Positions 18,850 through 27,889 of a stretch of DNA of 64,000 bases are shown one piece after another. The notes under the pieces are model-generated. The model had not been told where the DNA came from and searched no databases. It saw nothing but the letters and a program-made list of their open reading frames with translations. This DNA is from Planctomycetaceae bacterium (GTDB taxonomy: Bacteria > Planctomycetota > Planctomycetia > Pirellulales > Pirellulaceae), in the NCBI GenBank assembly GCA_002709225.1, contig PAQH01000008.1:55919-119918 (forward strand). The letters are read 5' to 3'. The stretch's first letter is position 1. Every line of letters begins with the position of its first letter. A program made the position numbers and the translations under genes.

Positions 18850-20292
18850 ATGGATCCAATTATTCGAGACCCGTTGGACCAGACGCGCCGACACTTCTTT
18901 CAAGATTGTCGTGTCGGATTAGGCGCCATGGCGTTGGGATCGATCCTGAACGCAGACCGGGATGTATCAGCGGCTGCCACAACAACTCAGCATCCCTTGT
19001 CACCGCGCCCCGCGCATTTCCGGCCGCAAGTCAAGAATGTCATTTTTCTGTTCATGGCTGGAGGGCCCAGTCAACTGGAGTTGTTCGATCACAAACCCAA
19101 GCTACAGAGCATGGAAGGGCAAGTGATTCCAGAGTCTTACGTAGAAAACAAGCGGTTCGCGTTCCTCAAAAAGGATGCCAAACTGCTGGGTACGCGCCGC
19201 AAATTCCAGCAACATGGCGCTGCTGGCGCTGAGATATCAGAGTGCCTCCCACACCTGGCATCCGTCAGTGACGAACTCGCTGTCATTCGCTCGATGTCGA
19301 CGGATGTATTCAATCACGGCCCCGCAAAATTCTTCATGAACACGGGATACAACCGATTTGGGCGTCCCAGCATGGGTGCGTGGGTTACTTACGGGATCGG
19401 CAGTGAGTCACGTGACCTGCCCGGCTTTGTCGTCCTCCAATCGGGACCGCGCGGACCACGCGGCGGTTCTCCAAACTGGGGTAGTGGATTTCTGCCAACT
19501 ACATTTCAAGGCGTCCCCTTTCGCAACCAGGGACAACCCATCCTCAACCTGGCCAATCCCCAGGGCATCAATCGAGACCGCCAGCAACAATTCATTGAAG
19601 CGGTCAATGATTTCAATCGAATCCGCCTGGAAGAGATCGGCGACCCTGAAATCGCAACCCGTATCGCCTCTTACGAAATGGCGTTTCGGATGCAAACAAG
19701 TGCGCCAGAACTGATGTCTATTTCACAGGAAACACCCGAAACACTTGCGCTCTATGGTGCCGAACCAGGGGCCCCCAGTTTCGCCAACAACTGCCTGTTG
19801 GCCCGGCGACTGGTGCAACGAGGGGTCCGCTTTGTTCAATTGTATCACACCGACTGGGACCACCACGGCAACAAAGGAACTGAACTTGGCGAATCGCTCG
19901 ACAAAGTTACCCGCGAAATTGATCGCCCGGCGGCCGCTTTGATCAAGGACCTGAAGCGGCTGGGCATGCTTGATGAGACACTGGTGATTTGGGGTGGTGA
20001 GTTTGGCCGCACTCCTCAGGGAGAACCGCGACAGTATCTAGGACGGGATCACCACATCGAAGCATTCACAATGTGGTTAGCCGGTGGTGGCATCCAGCGT
20101 GGAGTTACCATCGGAAAAACGGATGACCTGGGATACTACCCCGTCGAAGATCGCGTTCACGTGCACGATCTCCATGCCACGGTATTGCACTTATTGGGCC
20201 TCGATCACCTGAAGCTGACATTCCGTTTCCAGGGGCGAGACTTCCGTTTGACAGACGTGGCAGGAAAAGTGATTCCCAAGTTGCTCGCTTGA
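18850..20292 (+). CDS. DUF1501 domain protein (partner of the DUF1549/DUF1553 protein)
   Basis: 480 residues, starting 12 bp after the previous gene and surely co-transcribed. The N-terminus carries a twin-arginine-like motif (DQTRRHFFQDCRVGLGAM). The DUF1501 core is recognisable: NVIFLFMAGGPSQLELFDHK, the central FVQLYHTDWDHHG, and VIWGGEFGRTPQGEP followed by GRDHHIEAFTMW. These His/Asp-rich stretches suggest metal binding as in the alkaline phosphatase superfamily. It belongs to the same family as the protein at 7409 but its active-site surroundings differ (DWDHHG against GSWDTH). Function of the family is unknown. Confidence 0.93.
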   Translation: MDPIIRDPLDQTRRHFFQDCRVGLGAMALGSILNADRDVSAAATTTQHPLSPRPAHFRPQVKNVIFLFMAGGPSQLELFDHKPKLQSMEGQVIPESYVENKRFAFLKKDAKLLGTRRKFQQHGAAGAEISECLPHLASVSDELAVIRSMSTDVFNHGPAKFFMNTGYNRFGRPSMGAWVTYGIGSESRDLPGFVVLQSGPRGPRGGSPNWGSGFLPTTFQGVPFRNQGQPILNLANPQGINRDRQQQFIEAVNDFNRIRLEEIGDPEIATRIASYEMAFRMQTSAPELMSISQETPETLALYGAEPGAPSFANNCLLARRLVQRGVRFVQLYHTDWDHHGNKGTELGESLDKVTREIDRPAAALIKDLKRLGMLDETLVIWGGEFGRTPQGEPRQYLGRDHHIEAFTMWLAGGGIQRGVTIGKTDDLGYYPVEDRVHVHDLHATVLHLLGLDHLKLTFRFQGRDFRLTDVAGKVIPKLLA

Positions 20293-20373
20293 TGGCGCAA
20301 GCAACTCATTGAGTAGTGGTCCAGCAATCACGCCTGATTTGATCGCACACGAGTTGGGAATGACTCCGGGCGA

Positions 20374-20751
20374 TCAGGTGGCAACTGCCACGGCTTCAAT
20401 TTCCACCTGTAATCCCTCGTGGGCCAGCGCAGAAACACCCACCACCGTAGCGGCGGGATAGGGAGGGGTAAGAAATTCCCGCCGCACCTCTCGGAACAAG
20501 GACAAGTCCCGTTCCAAGTCGACGAAATAGGCGCGAAGCATAACGACGTCTTCCCAGGTGGCCCCGCCCGCCTCCAACAGTTCTCGTATCTGCTCGAACA
20601 CTTGCCGGATCTGCGTTCGCATATCCGCATCCAAATCCTGTGGCACCTGGCCAGAGAGAAACAACCACCGCTGTCCTTCCGCGACAACCCCCGGCGAATA
20701 ACCAACAGCCTCGGCTCTGATACCCGGTGCTTCGACAACACGCGTTCGCAT
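20374..20751 (-). CDS. RidA/YjgF family protein
   Basis: 125 residues from the ATG at 20751, chosen because a perfect AGGAGG lies eight bases upstream; a frame from a GTG at 20772 contains that ribosome site and is rejected. RidA proteins hydrolyse reactive enamine/imine intermediates such as 2-aminoacrylate to ketoacids. Visible features are GQRWLFLSGQVPQD, the VFEQIRELLEAGGATWEDVV helix and the C-terminal LQVEIEAVAVAT. The usual catalytic Arg of the archetypal family (in an RxxV context) is not obvious: the corresponding stretch reads MLRAYFVDL. It may belong to a RidA-like subfamily with a different role. No adjacent PLP enzyme. Confidence 0.88.
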   Translation of the reverse strand: MRTRVVEAPGIRAEAVGYSPGVVAEGQRWLFLSGQVPQDLDADMRTQIRQVFEQIRELLEAGGATWEDVVMLRAYFVDLERDLSLFREVRREFLTPPYPAATVVGVSALAHEGLQVEIEAVAVAT

Positions 20752-20896
20752 CCCTGTCCCTCCTAACATCACGAGCCGTCTGCGGTTTCCGGCGGCACCT
20801 AGCGGTCACCGATCACGCGCACGCGTGGAAAGCTATCGACTCCACGCGTCAAGCGAAATCTTCGTTATACCAGCTATACCCAACACCCTACCGACA

Positions 20897-22084
20897 CTAA
20901 GACTGCTCCACACCGCAAAACGCTAAAGCTGTCAACGCATAGACTCTCGCCACGCGTAACAGCTCATCAACGGGGACAACCTCGTCGACCGTGTGAGCCC
21001 CAACTGCATTTGGTCCATGGGTAATCGCCGGAATTCCCCCACGTTGTACAAAACAATTCCCATCATCAACAAAGGGCTTTGCACCGAGTGGCAACGTCTT
21101 ACTGGTTACCCGGCCGTGCGCCGTCTGGAAGCTCGTCACGAGTGGGTCCTCAGCGGCAATTTCAAAAGCGTCTCTGGTGAGTTGAAGGCCACCTTCGACC
21201 TGAACATGCTCAGAATCAGAGATTTGCCGCAAAATCTCATTGAACTGGGCTTGCACGTCACCAAACGTAGTTCCGGGGAGCCACCGTCGTGTCCCAGCTA
21301 ATGCGAGCTCAATCGGCGCCTGATTGAAAATCTCCCCGCTATGTACCTGACCAACAAACAGGCTTTCGCGGCCAGCTAATGGATGTGTTTTTCCTGCCAA
21401 TTGCTGATCCAGCAGTCGCAATTTTCGCAAAAGTTCTGCACCTGCGTGAATGACACTTGGTTGATCGCTGCCACCGAGGACTTCATGAACAGGTCGACCG
21501 GCTCGTTTCACAGACGTCTCAAAGAGAGCCAAACCACGGCCTACGACCGGCAATCGGTCACAGAGGTATTCAGGTAGTAATACTCCGTCACCAATAAATC
21601 CTCCGTCAATCAAACCTTCTACCTGGCTCCCATCACCCCAGGGCGCTTCGTGCAAATCGTGAGCTGTCAGCAGCAAACCTCCACCGGGTAGTACATCCAG
21701 ATCTCGCAAGACACGCATGGCCTCAACCGCAGCTGCCAATCCGCCTTTCATATCCGAAGCCCCGCTGCCATGCAATTTTCCCTCAGCCACTCGCGCGGGA
21801 ACAAAAGGTAAATGCACGGTGTCGAGATGACCGTTGAATTGCAGTGTGCGACCAGGTCGTCCGGTTGACATGCGCGCGACCACTGCGGGAGCCTCGGGCC
21901 AGCCGGCCGCTTCACGCGACACTTCGAATCCGGCATCGCGCAGCAGATGTGCAAGGTGGTCCGCCACCTGTGAGGCGGAACGCGTGGGGCTGGGAATGTC
22001 GACCAACTCGACCGCGGTCTGCACCAGACGATCCCGCTCAACCGCATTACAAATAGCATCGATAATGTCCAAGTCCGGACTCAT
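20897..22084 (-). CDS. M20 family metallopeptidase/deacylase (ArgE/DapE type)
   Basis: 395 residues from the ATG at 22084; AGGAGG sits nine bases upstream of it but only three from the alternative ATG at 22090. M20 enzymes are two-zinc amidohydrolases acting on N-acyl amino acids or small peptides. The metal motif NGHLDTVHLPF holds the first His and the catalytic Asp; the second metal segment is HGSGASDMKGGLAAAVEAM, with the bridging Asp; HDLHEAPWGDGS supplies the acidic pair region. The dimerisation domain (IFNQAPIELALAGTRRWLPG) and the final THGPNAVGAHTVDE histidine segment are in place. Substrate unknown; acetylornithine, succinyl-diaminopimelate and aminoacyl-histidine types are all possible. 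Confidence 0.9.
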   Translation of the reverse strand: MSPDLDIIDAICNAVERDRLVQTAVELVDIPSPTRSASQVADHLAHLLRDAGFEVSREAAGWPEAPAVVARMSTGRPGRTLQFNGHLDTVHLPFVPARVAEGKLHGSGASDMKGGLAAAVEAMRVLRDLDVLPGGGLLLTAHDLHEAPWGDGSQVEGLIDGGFIGDGVLLPEYLCDRLPVVGRGLALFETSVKRAGRPVHEVLGGSDQPSVIHAGAELLRKLRLLDQQLAGKTHPLAGRESLFVGQVHSGEIFNQAPIELALAGTRRWLPGTTFGDVQAQFNEILRQISDSEHVQVEGGLQLTRDAFEIAAEDPLVTSFQTAHGRVTSKTLPLGAKPFVDDGNCFVQRGGIPAITHGPNAVGAHTVDEVVPVDELLRVARVYALTALAFCGVEQS

Positions 22085-22560
22085 TTCCATCTCCTCCTAT
22101 TTGGAATCACCATTCCGTCGCCGCTGCAAGCCGGTATCAAACCATGGTCCACGCAAACAACACTGCGACCTTGCTAACATCTACTGGCCAATCAGCGAGA
22201 ACACGCCACCGCAGCTCCGCCAATCGATAACTCCACAACCAATTGAATCCTTGAAATTAGCGCGTTTTCGCCGGCCGGTACCCTTCCCAAGTGTGAAGTC
22301 CTGTCTAGAATGCCGTAGTGGTAGCGTTCTGTTGCCAAAACAACTCCAAGCCCTGTACGTCCTGTAGAGGCTTTTATAGCGTTCGCTAATCCAGTGTTCG
22401 AGACGCTTACAATCAGGCAATTGTGTTGTTCCTCATGCAAACGCTAGTAGTGGCCGCACACGCTAGTAGTGAGCGGGGCACACTGCCTCTGCCGTAGTTG
22501 CTGGGTGTGCTGTTGGTTTCGAGGGAAAGTGCAACGTTCCGTTTCTATCTGTGAACCACT
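22085..22560. other. 476 bp gap between divergent M20 and ArsR genes
   Basis: A divergent promoter region. The reading frames within it (for example 22181-22440, reverse) have no recognisable product. It holds a 12-bp direct repeat about 90 bp upstream of the ArsR gene (22441-22471). Confidence 0.45.
22441..22471. promoter_or_regulatory. 12-bp direct repeat upstream of the ArsR gene
   Basis: ACGCTAGTAGTG occurs at 22441-22452 and 22460-22471, a period of 19 bp. The position, 90-120 bp before an ArsR-type regulator, would fit an autoregulatory site, but ArsR operators are usually inverted repeats, so this is only a possibility. It may instead be another short duplication of the kind seen elsewhere in this window. 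Confidence 0.3.
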
Positions 22561-22905
22561 ATGAATTCAAGCCTCCCAGTACCAACAGACACTGCTGCTC
22601 CATCGCAATCGTCTGCAGAGCCGAACTCAGTAACCATCAGCGAGCTGGCTCAACTTTTTAAGATCCTCTCGGATGAAACACGTTTGCGGATTGTGGTACT
22701 CTTGCACAACGAACAAGAACTCAACGTTCGTAGCCTCTGTGCCCGACTGGGCCATAGCCAACCAGCCGTCAGTCACCACCTGGCCTTAATGAAAATGGCA
22801 GGGCTGATTGCGTGTCGTCGCGACGGCAAACACAACTTCTACCATCTGCTGCCAACACAACTTGGCGACCTGGATAAGTTGATTCCGGGCATTTCCAATC
22901 TGTAA
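22561..22905 (+). CDS. ArsR family winged-helix transcriptional regulator
   Basis: 114 residues. The HTH is clear: LAQLFKILSDETRLRIVVLL, then LNVRSLCARLGHSQPAVSHH for the recognition helix, then LMKMAGLIACRRDGKHNFYH for the wing. ArsR proteins dimerise and release DNA on binding metal or another ligand. The N-terminal 25 residues are Ser/Thr/Pro-rich and probably disordered. The classic ELCVCDL metal site is replaced by LNVRSLC, which leaves a single Cys, so arsenite/cadmium sensing through that site is unlikely. No transporter or metal-resistance gene is adjacent; the target is unknown. Confidence 0.9.
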   Translation: MNSSLPVPTDTAAPSQSSAEPNSVTISELAQLFKILSDETRLRIVVLLHNEQELNVRSLCARLGHSQPAVSHHLALMKMAGLIACRRDGKHNFYHLLPTQLGDLDKLIPGISNL

Positions 22906-23372
22906 TCCGGTCACCGTGCCTCTCCTCCGCTACCGGCACTTTCTAGGCGGCATGGTGAGCACGATCACCGCCCGCAAACAATGCCTGTATTGTTGCGCCG
23001 CGACAAATCGTCTGTGATGTAATTGACCGTACAGGCACGCGGCACGGTGTTACCGGCCAGCGTCACGATCCGGGGTTTTGTCTCCTGGAAAGCCAATTAG
23101 GCTTCCCGGACCAATCGTGATTCTGTTACGATATTTTCGCGTTACCGTCTGGTCGTGAGAATCAAACTTACCTCCAGGTTCAAGTCGGTTACCGAGCCTG
23201 AATGGGCCGCCTTCGAAAGCGCCACCCTGTACCCAAGCAATTGATTCCGTGACACGGTTACCGCCTCTGATCCGCACTCGGATTATGGAGAGACGCATGT
23301 GCTCTCTAGCTGCTCCGCCGAACAATCCGTCTCGACCCGCAACGATTGCTCCTACAAATAAAGGCCGGAATT
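22906..23372. other. 467 bp gap between ArsR and PHA-system genes
   Basis: No supported gene. The segment 23050-23325 has a 91-residue reverse reading frame with no family resemblance. The motif GTTACCG recurs several times between 23048 and 23265, at irregular spacing, without forming a clear repeat array. Confidence 0.4.
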
Positions 23373-23675
23373 ATGCCCGCGTTTCGTGTTGAAACTTCGC
23401 ATGCCCTGGGACAATCGGAAGCGGTTATACGCCTGAAGTCATTCGTAGACAACATCCGTGAACAATTCAAAGAGCAGGTTACCGAAATGACCGGAGAATG
23501 GGAGGAAACGACTCTGCGTTTCTCTTTGACAACCTATGGCTTCACAATTAGCGGAACGCTTGACGTCAAAGAAACCCAAATCGATGTCGCAGGGCAGCTG
23601 CCGTTCGCCGCGGTAGCTTTTCGAGGAAAAATCCAACAAACCATCGCACAGGAATTGAACCGCGCGCTGGCTTGA
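23373..23675 (+). CDS. Polyhydroxyalkanoic acid system family protein
   Basis: 100 residues from the ATG at 23373 (MPAFRVETSHALGQ); the upstream in-phase extension from 23346 is short and unneeded. The family consists of small proteins found near polyhydroxyalkanoate genes in proteobacteria and as singletons in planctomycetes. Features are SHALGQSEAVIRLKSFVDNI at the N-terminus, an alternating beta-rich middle (LRFSLTTYGFTISGTLDVKE) and the closing helix KIQQTIAQELNRALA. The fold resembles small lipid/START-like beta sheets, but that is inference. No PHA synthase or depolymerase is in the window, so granule association is not supported by context. Confidence 0.8.
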   Translation: MPAFRVETSHALGQSEAVIRLKSFVDNIREQFKEQVTEMTGEWEETTLRFSLTTYGFTISGTLDVKETQIDVAGQLPFAAVAFRGKIQQTIAQELNRALA

Positions 23676-23835
23676 CTGGTTTCCATCCGTTCACACTTGA
23701 GACTCTCCCGCGCCTGCACCGGCGCACCAATCGTATGCTGCGAAATACGTTCCCTCTATTCCACGCAACTTTTTTTGACAACGCTCTACGTGGAAGGCAC
23801 CCTTTGAGTTGCCACTTTCTTTCCTTGAATAACAC

Positions 23836-25821
23836 TTGCCAGAAGCGTCAACCGTAGTGCAACAAGAACAGTTTCTGGATGTCATTGATCGTGATGAAGC
23901 AGAGCGACGCTTTCACGGCGCCCTGCGACTCGAGACTTTGTCAACCGAATCCATACCTCTCTCTGACGGATGGGGAAGAATTCTCGCTGAAGACATTGTC
24001 TCGCAAGTCGACGTGCCGTCTTTCGACCGCTCAAACTACGACGGCTTTGCGGTTCAGTCAGCCGACACCGTTGGAGCACACGAAGAAAATCCCCGGACAG
24101 TAGAGCTACTACCGGAAGTGATCGCGACAGCGGTGATTCCCAGCTCCGAGATCAAGCCGGGAACTGCGGTCTCTATCGCAACAGGTGGCATGCTGCCACG
24201 GGGTGCCGATGCCGTAGTAATGGTCGAACACGCAGATCTCGATGGGACAAAGCTGTTGATTCGCCGTGCCGTGCCGCCTGGATTCGGAATCGCCTTCGCA
24301 GGTACCGATGTTGCCGCAGGTGAAACCGTCATACACCGCGGGCAACTCTTGACAAGCCGAGAAACGGGTGTGCTGGCCGCGATTGGTGCGGCCAGCATAC
24401 CCGTCTGGAGCCGCCCACGTGTAGCGATTGTCTCGACTGGTGATGAGATCATTGCACCTGATGAGCCAATGAGACCGGGCATGATCTACGATTCCAACGC
24501 CCAGATCATTGCAGACGCCGTTCGTGAACTGGGTGGCGAACCAATCCTATTGGGAATCGTCAAGGACGATCTTCAGCCGCTGCGTGACAAGCTCCACGAA
24601 GCATTGCAGAGCTGTGATGTCGTATTACTCTCGGGAGGAACCAGTAAAGGTGCCGGCGACCTGTCGTACCGCGCAGTCGCCGAACTTTCGGACCCTGGAA
24701 TCGTCGCCCATGGTGTCGCGTTGAAACCGGGAAAACCGATTTGCCTGGCAGCCAGTCTTGGAAAACCGGTGGTCATTCTTCCCGGCTTCCCAACGTCGGC
24801 GATTTTTACCTTCCATGAATTTGTGGCACCGGTCATCCGGCAACTCGCGGGCCGCCCCCAAAGCCAGTCCGGCGTCGTAGCAGCCCGTATGGCAATGAAG
24901 TTCAATTCAGAGATAGGTCGCACCGAATACCTACTCGTCAACCTCTGTGAACGTCACGAAACCGAGCCCTCTACAGAGCCCAACCAGACAAGCCAATCCT
25001 TGGTGGCTTATCCGATGGGCAAAGGATCTGGCAGCGTTACCGCCTTCAGCCGCGCCGACGGATTCGTGACCATCGGACGACACGAAGAAATCGTAGCAGC
25101 CAATACTTCAGTGCAGGTCACATTGTTAGGACGGGATCTTGAAGTTGCAGATCTGGTCATTATTGGCAGCCATTGTGTGGGCCTTGACTTCTTGGTGGGC
25201 AAACTTCAGGAGCTCGGATTTCATACGAAGTTCCTCGCTGTCGGTTCCAGTGGTGGGCTCGACGCAGCTCGCCGTGGCGAATGCGATCTGGCAGGAATCC
25301 ACTTGCTTGATCCCGAAACGGGGACCTATAACCGGCCATTCCTGGAGCCTGGAATGACCTTATTACGCGGCTACGGTCGCTTGCAAGGAATCGTCTTTCG
25401 GCCAGACGATGTGCGATTTGTCGGTAAGGATGCCACCGCATGCATAAAGCACGTCAAAGAAGCCAACAACTGCTTAATGGTCAATCGAAATCAAGGAAGC
25501 GGAACACGAATTCTGATCGATCAACTACTCCAAGGCGTACAGCCCCCTGGTTATGCGATTCAATCGCGCAGCCACAACGCCGTCGCTGCGGCCGTTTCCC
25601 AACAACGTGCCGATTGGGGAGTCGCAATTCGTACCGTCGCCGATGCCGCAAATCTTGCCTTTGTGCCGCTTTCTGAAGAGCAGTACGATTTTGTCGTGCC
25701 CGAGCAGCGTCTCATGAAACCTGTGTTACGCGCACTGCAAAACCTGCTGGCGGATTCAGCGATCCGGCAGCATTTGATAGAAATGGGATTTACTCCGGCA
25801 CCGCTGACAGATCCTCACTAG
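23836..25821 (+). CDS. moeA: Molybdopterin molybdenumtransferase MoeA fused to a molybdate-binding-like PBP domain
   Basis: 661 residues from a TTG at 23836; a GTG at 23857 is the other option, and no ATG is in phase nearby. Residues 12-433 are MoeA: PSFDRSNYDGFAVQS, GGMLPRGADAVVMVE, RVAIVSTGDEI, LSGGTSKGAGDLS and LPGFPTSAIFTFHEFV. MoeA inserts molybdate (or tungstate) into adenylylated molybdopterin. Residues 438-661 are a PBP-like domain related to periplasmic molybdate-binding proteins but cytoplasmic here (VGLDFLVGKLQELGF, GIHLLDPETGTYN, NRNQGSGTRILIDQLL, SHNAVAAAV, DWGVAI). This fusion is known in archaea and some bacteria. With mobA and fhcC nearby it forms a cofactor neighbourhood. Confidence 0.94.
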   Translation: MPEASTVVQQEQFLDVIDRDEAERRFHGALRLETLSTESIPLSDGWGRILAEDIVSQVDVPSFDRSNYDGFAVQSADTVGAHEENPRTVELLPEVIATAVIPSSEIKPGTAVSIATGGMLPRGADAVVMVEHADLDGTKLLIRRAVPPGFGIAFAGTDVAAGETVIHRGQLLTSRETGVLAAIGAASIPVWSRPRVAIVSTGDEIIAPDEPMRPGMIYDSNAQIIADAVRELGGEPILLGIVKDDLQPLRDKLHEALQSCDVVLLSGGTSKGAGDLSYRAVAELSDPGIVAHGVALKPGKPICLAASLGKPVVILPGFPTSAIFTFHEFVAPVIRQLAGRPQSQSGVVAARMAMKFNSEIGRTEYLLVNLCERHETEPSTEPNQTSQSLVAYPMGKGSGSVTAFSRADGFVTIGRHEEIVAANTSVQVTLLGRDLEVADLVIIGSHCVGLDFLVGKLQELGFHTKFLAVGSSGGLDAARRGECDLAGIHLLDPETGTYNRPFLEPGMTLLRGYGRLQGIVFRPDDVRFVGKDATACIKHVKEANNCLMVNRNQGSGTRILIDQLLQGVQPPGYAIQSRSHNAVAAAVSQQRADWGVAIRTVADAANLAFVPLSEEQYDFVVPEQRLMKPVLRALQNLLADSAIRQHLIEMGFTPAPLTDPH

Positions 25822-26024
25822 TCCTGTGGCCAAGATCCCTGCAGCGGTGGCACCCTGTCACCTCAAGAACCATCACGACTTGCCTCAGAGGAAGTCACCG
25901 AGCAAACTGATAAGAACTGTTCAATCCCACCCTCCGAATCACTCGAATCGATAACGCGATGATTGTTCTTGCCACTCAGGGGCAGGAACAAACTCTTATT
26001 GAATCTCTGGAACATTGAGCCGGC

Positions 26025-26267
26025 ATGAAACCCCTCGACCAACTCCTTTATGACTACAATCTGACGGTCGAGGACCTTGCCGAACAATCAAAACTCCACG
26101 TTGAGCGAGTGGTTGCGATCCTCGAAGGACGGTGGACACCTTCCCCCCAGGACCGCAATCGCATTGCAGCTGCGCTGGGCCTCTCAACAAATGAGATCAT
26201 TTGGGGACATACCATGGATCCACGCAACGTACGGTATCGACAGTTTGGCCAACGCGACAAGAGCTGA
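26025..26267 (+). CDS. Small XRE-type helix-turn-helix protein
   Basis: 80 residues. A single HTH of the Cro/CI type spans about residues 10-60: LTVEDLAEQSKLHVERVVAI and RNRIAAALGLSTNEIIWG. The tail TMDPRNVRYRQFG is, from memory, conserved in similar planctomycete proteins. It likely binds DNA; no sensor domain is present. It is 200 bp downstream of the MoeA fusion on the same strand and converges with fhcC. Regulation of the surrounding genes is possible but unproven. Confidence 0.8.
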   Translation: MKPLDQLLYDYNLTVEDLAEQSKLHVERVVAILEGRWTPSPQDRNRIAAALGLSTNEIIWGHTMDPRNVRYRQFGQRDKS

Positions 26268-26318
26268 CGTGTAAAATTCTCAACCACTGTCAAACGAAGC
26301 CATACGTGGGCACGCGGA

Positions 26319-27137
26319 CTAACTGGAACGAATCAGCACCTCGCCCCTGCCACCCTCGATCAAGTCACCGTTGTAGAGATCGAACTGAGCCGAAAAAAGA
26401 TCACTGCAAAACGGAAAATCAAGTTCTTGCAGCCGCCGCAACAAGAGCCTCAATATGATGGGACGATAGCGACAGGCAAAGCGGAAGCTGGGCAAGAGTT
26501 CTGGCGCGTGATTCCCCAGGTACACCAACGTTCCGCGTTTCATACCTGCCGCATGGCGGATGCCACTTTGGCCGCAAACAAGAATCGTACCTGCCAACAT
26601 GTTGAAAGCAGCCAGATCCCCTACACTGCCACCCACGACAAGCATCCCACGGCGCATTGTATGACCAATTTCATTGCCCACATCGCCTTCAACGAGAATC
26701 GTACCACCTGTCATACCGCGAGCGCTACCACGATACGCAGCGCCGACCAAATGGCCTGCGCGACCACGAACGTGAATTCGCCCCCCATGCATTTCCCCTC
26801 CCAGCCAATCTCCCGCATTACCGGCCACCTCAATTCGGCCACCGGTCATTTCGCTTCCCACGTGCCGACCTGCGTCGCCAGCGACATAAATCCTGCCACG
26901 TTGCATCTTGGCGCCCACCCAATGGACACCGGACAACTCGCCCTCGAATCGGATCGATTCATCAGACGCATCCCCAGAAACGGAAAAAAAATCACCCAAG
27001 GGAACCTTGCGATTGCCCTGGTAGATCTCCCAGGAACGGATTTCGTCGAGAGTCTTACCCCGTAATGCCTGTGGTGTCACTCCCTCGATTTCAACGGGTA
27101 TGGGACCAGGTGACCGGTAAGAAAGTACAAGCGTCAT
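26319..27137 (-). CDS. fhcC: Formylmethanofuran dehydrogenase subunit C
   Basis: 272 residues from the ATG at 27137 (MTLVLSYRSPG); a TTG four codons upstream is also possible. The protein is the right-handed beta-helix GXGXG domain of FmdC/FwdC/FhcC: repeated units such as MQRGRIYVAGDAGRHVGSEM, MTGGRIEVAGNAGDWLGGEM, MHGGRIHVRGRAGHLVG and MTGGTILVEGDVGNEIG. In archaea it is part of the Mo/W formylmethanofuran dehydrogenase; in methylotrophic and planctomycete bacteria it is part of the formyltransferase/hydrolase (Fhc) complex of the tetrahydromethanopterin pathway for formaldehyde oxidation. Genes for the other Fhc subunits are not in the window. It is divergent from mobA. Confidence 0.92.
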   Translation of the reverse strand: MTLVLSYRSPGPIPVEIEGVTPQALRGKTLDEIRSWEIYQGNRKVPLGDFFSVSGDASDESIRFEGELSGVHWVGAKMQRGRIYVAGDAGRHVGSEMTGGRIEVAGNAGDWLGGEMHGGRIHVRGRAGHLVGAAYRGSARGMTGGTILVEGDVGNEIGHTMRRGMLVVGGSVGDLAAFNMLAGTILVCGQSGIRHAAGMKRGTLVYLGNHAPELLPSFRFACRYRPIILRLLLRRLQELDFPFCSDLFSAQFDLYNGDLIEGGRGEVLIRSS

Positions 27138-27214
27138 TGGTTGATCCAAATGGGGGATTCCTTAGATTTGAGGAGTATAACGCAGGTCGACACATTGTTT
27201 ACACCTGGTACCCC

Positions 27215-27889
27215 ATGAACGAATCTCAGATGGAAGGCCTCAAGATAGGAGGCCTCGTGCTTTGTGGCGGTCGTAGCCGCAGGATGGGGCTGGATAAAGC
27301 CAGTTTGCCTTTCGGTTCAGAAACCATGTTGAGTCGCGTCGTACGCAAACTCTCCCAAGTCGTTTCACCGATTGCAGTCGTCGCTGCGCAAGACCAAACG
27401 CTTCCCGAACTCCCCGATTCAGTACTTGTGGCGCGTGACTTGGAAGCCAACCGTGGTCCACTGCAAGGGCTATTTTCGGGGATGCGTTGCCTGCAGGGCT
27501 CTGTCGACGCATTGTTCGCAACAAGTTGCGACGTGCCACTGCTGAGTCCAGCATTCGTCCAACGACTGATAAAACTACTTGGTGCCCATGACGTTGTGGT
27601 CCCCGTAGACACGAAATACCACCATCCATTGGCTGCCATGTACCACATTCGCATCATTGGGCAAGTTCAAGAGTTACTTGACTCCAATCGCTTGAGACCC
27701 ATTCATCTCTATGACCAGGTCCACACTCGGCGAATCGACGTAGAAGAGATGCGTTCGGTCGATCCAAATCTAAACACGCTAGCCAACCTCAATCGGCCAG
27801 AGGATTACCTGGCGGCCCTGCAAACCGCTGGGTTCTCTGTTCCACGTGACGTCTACTCCACCCTACAAAATACCATTGATGATGATTGA
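27215..27889 (+). CDS. mobA: Molybdenum cofactor guanylyltransferase
   Basis: 224 residues from the ATG at 27215; an ATG at 27230 (MEGLKIGGLVLCGG) is possible. The long in-phase frame to 26657 is antisense to fhcC and is rejected. MobA attaches GMP to Mo-molybdopterin. The nucleotide-binding signature LVLCGGRSRRMGLDKASLPF, FATSCDVPLLSP and the C-terminal LANLNRPEDY are all typical. Alternatively it could act in the related CTP-dependent MocA branch, but the LCGGRSRRMG motif favours MobA. Its stop overlaps the start of the next gene, so the two are translationally coupled. Confidence 0.93.
   Translation: MNESQMEGLKIGGLVLCGGRSRRMGLDKASLPFGSETMLSRVVRKLSQVVSPIAVVAAQDQTLPELPDSVLVARDLEANRGPLQGLFSGMRCLQGSVDALFATSCDVPLLSPAFVQRLIKLLGAHDVVVPVDTKYHHPLAAMYHIRIIGQVQELLDSNRLRPIHLYDQVHTRRIDVEEMRSVDPNLNTLANLNRPEDYLAALQTAGFSVPRDVYSTLQNTIDDD

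Noticed and set aside
22181-22440. Two overlapping reverse frames of about 80 codons upstream of the ArsR gene
   Set aside because: Neither has a family resemblance and they occupy a divergent promoter region.
23050-23325. 91-codon reverse frame in the gap before the PHA-system gene
   Set aside because: No recognisable family and no ribosome site; it could be real but I cannot support it.
26657-27214. Long N-terminal extension of mobA
   Set aside because: It is antisense to fhcC, which has clear beta-helix repeats, and its composition is Arg/His/Pro-rich nonsense; mobA starts at 27215 or 27230.
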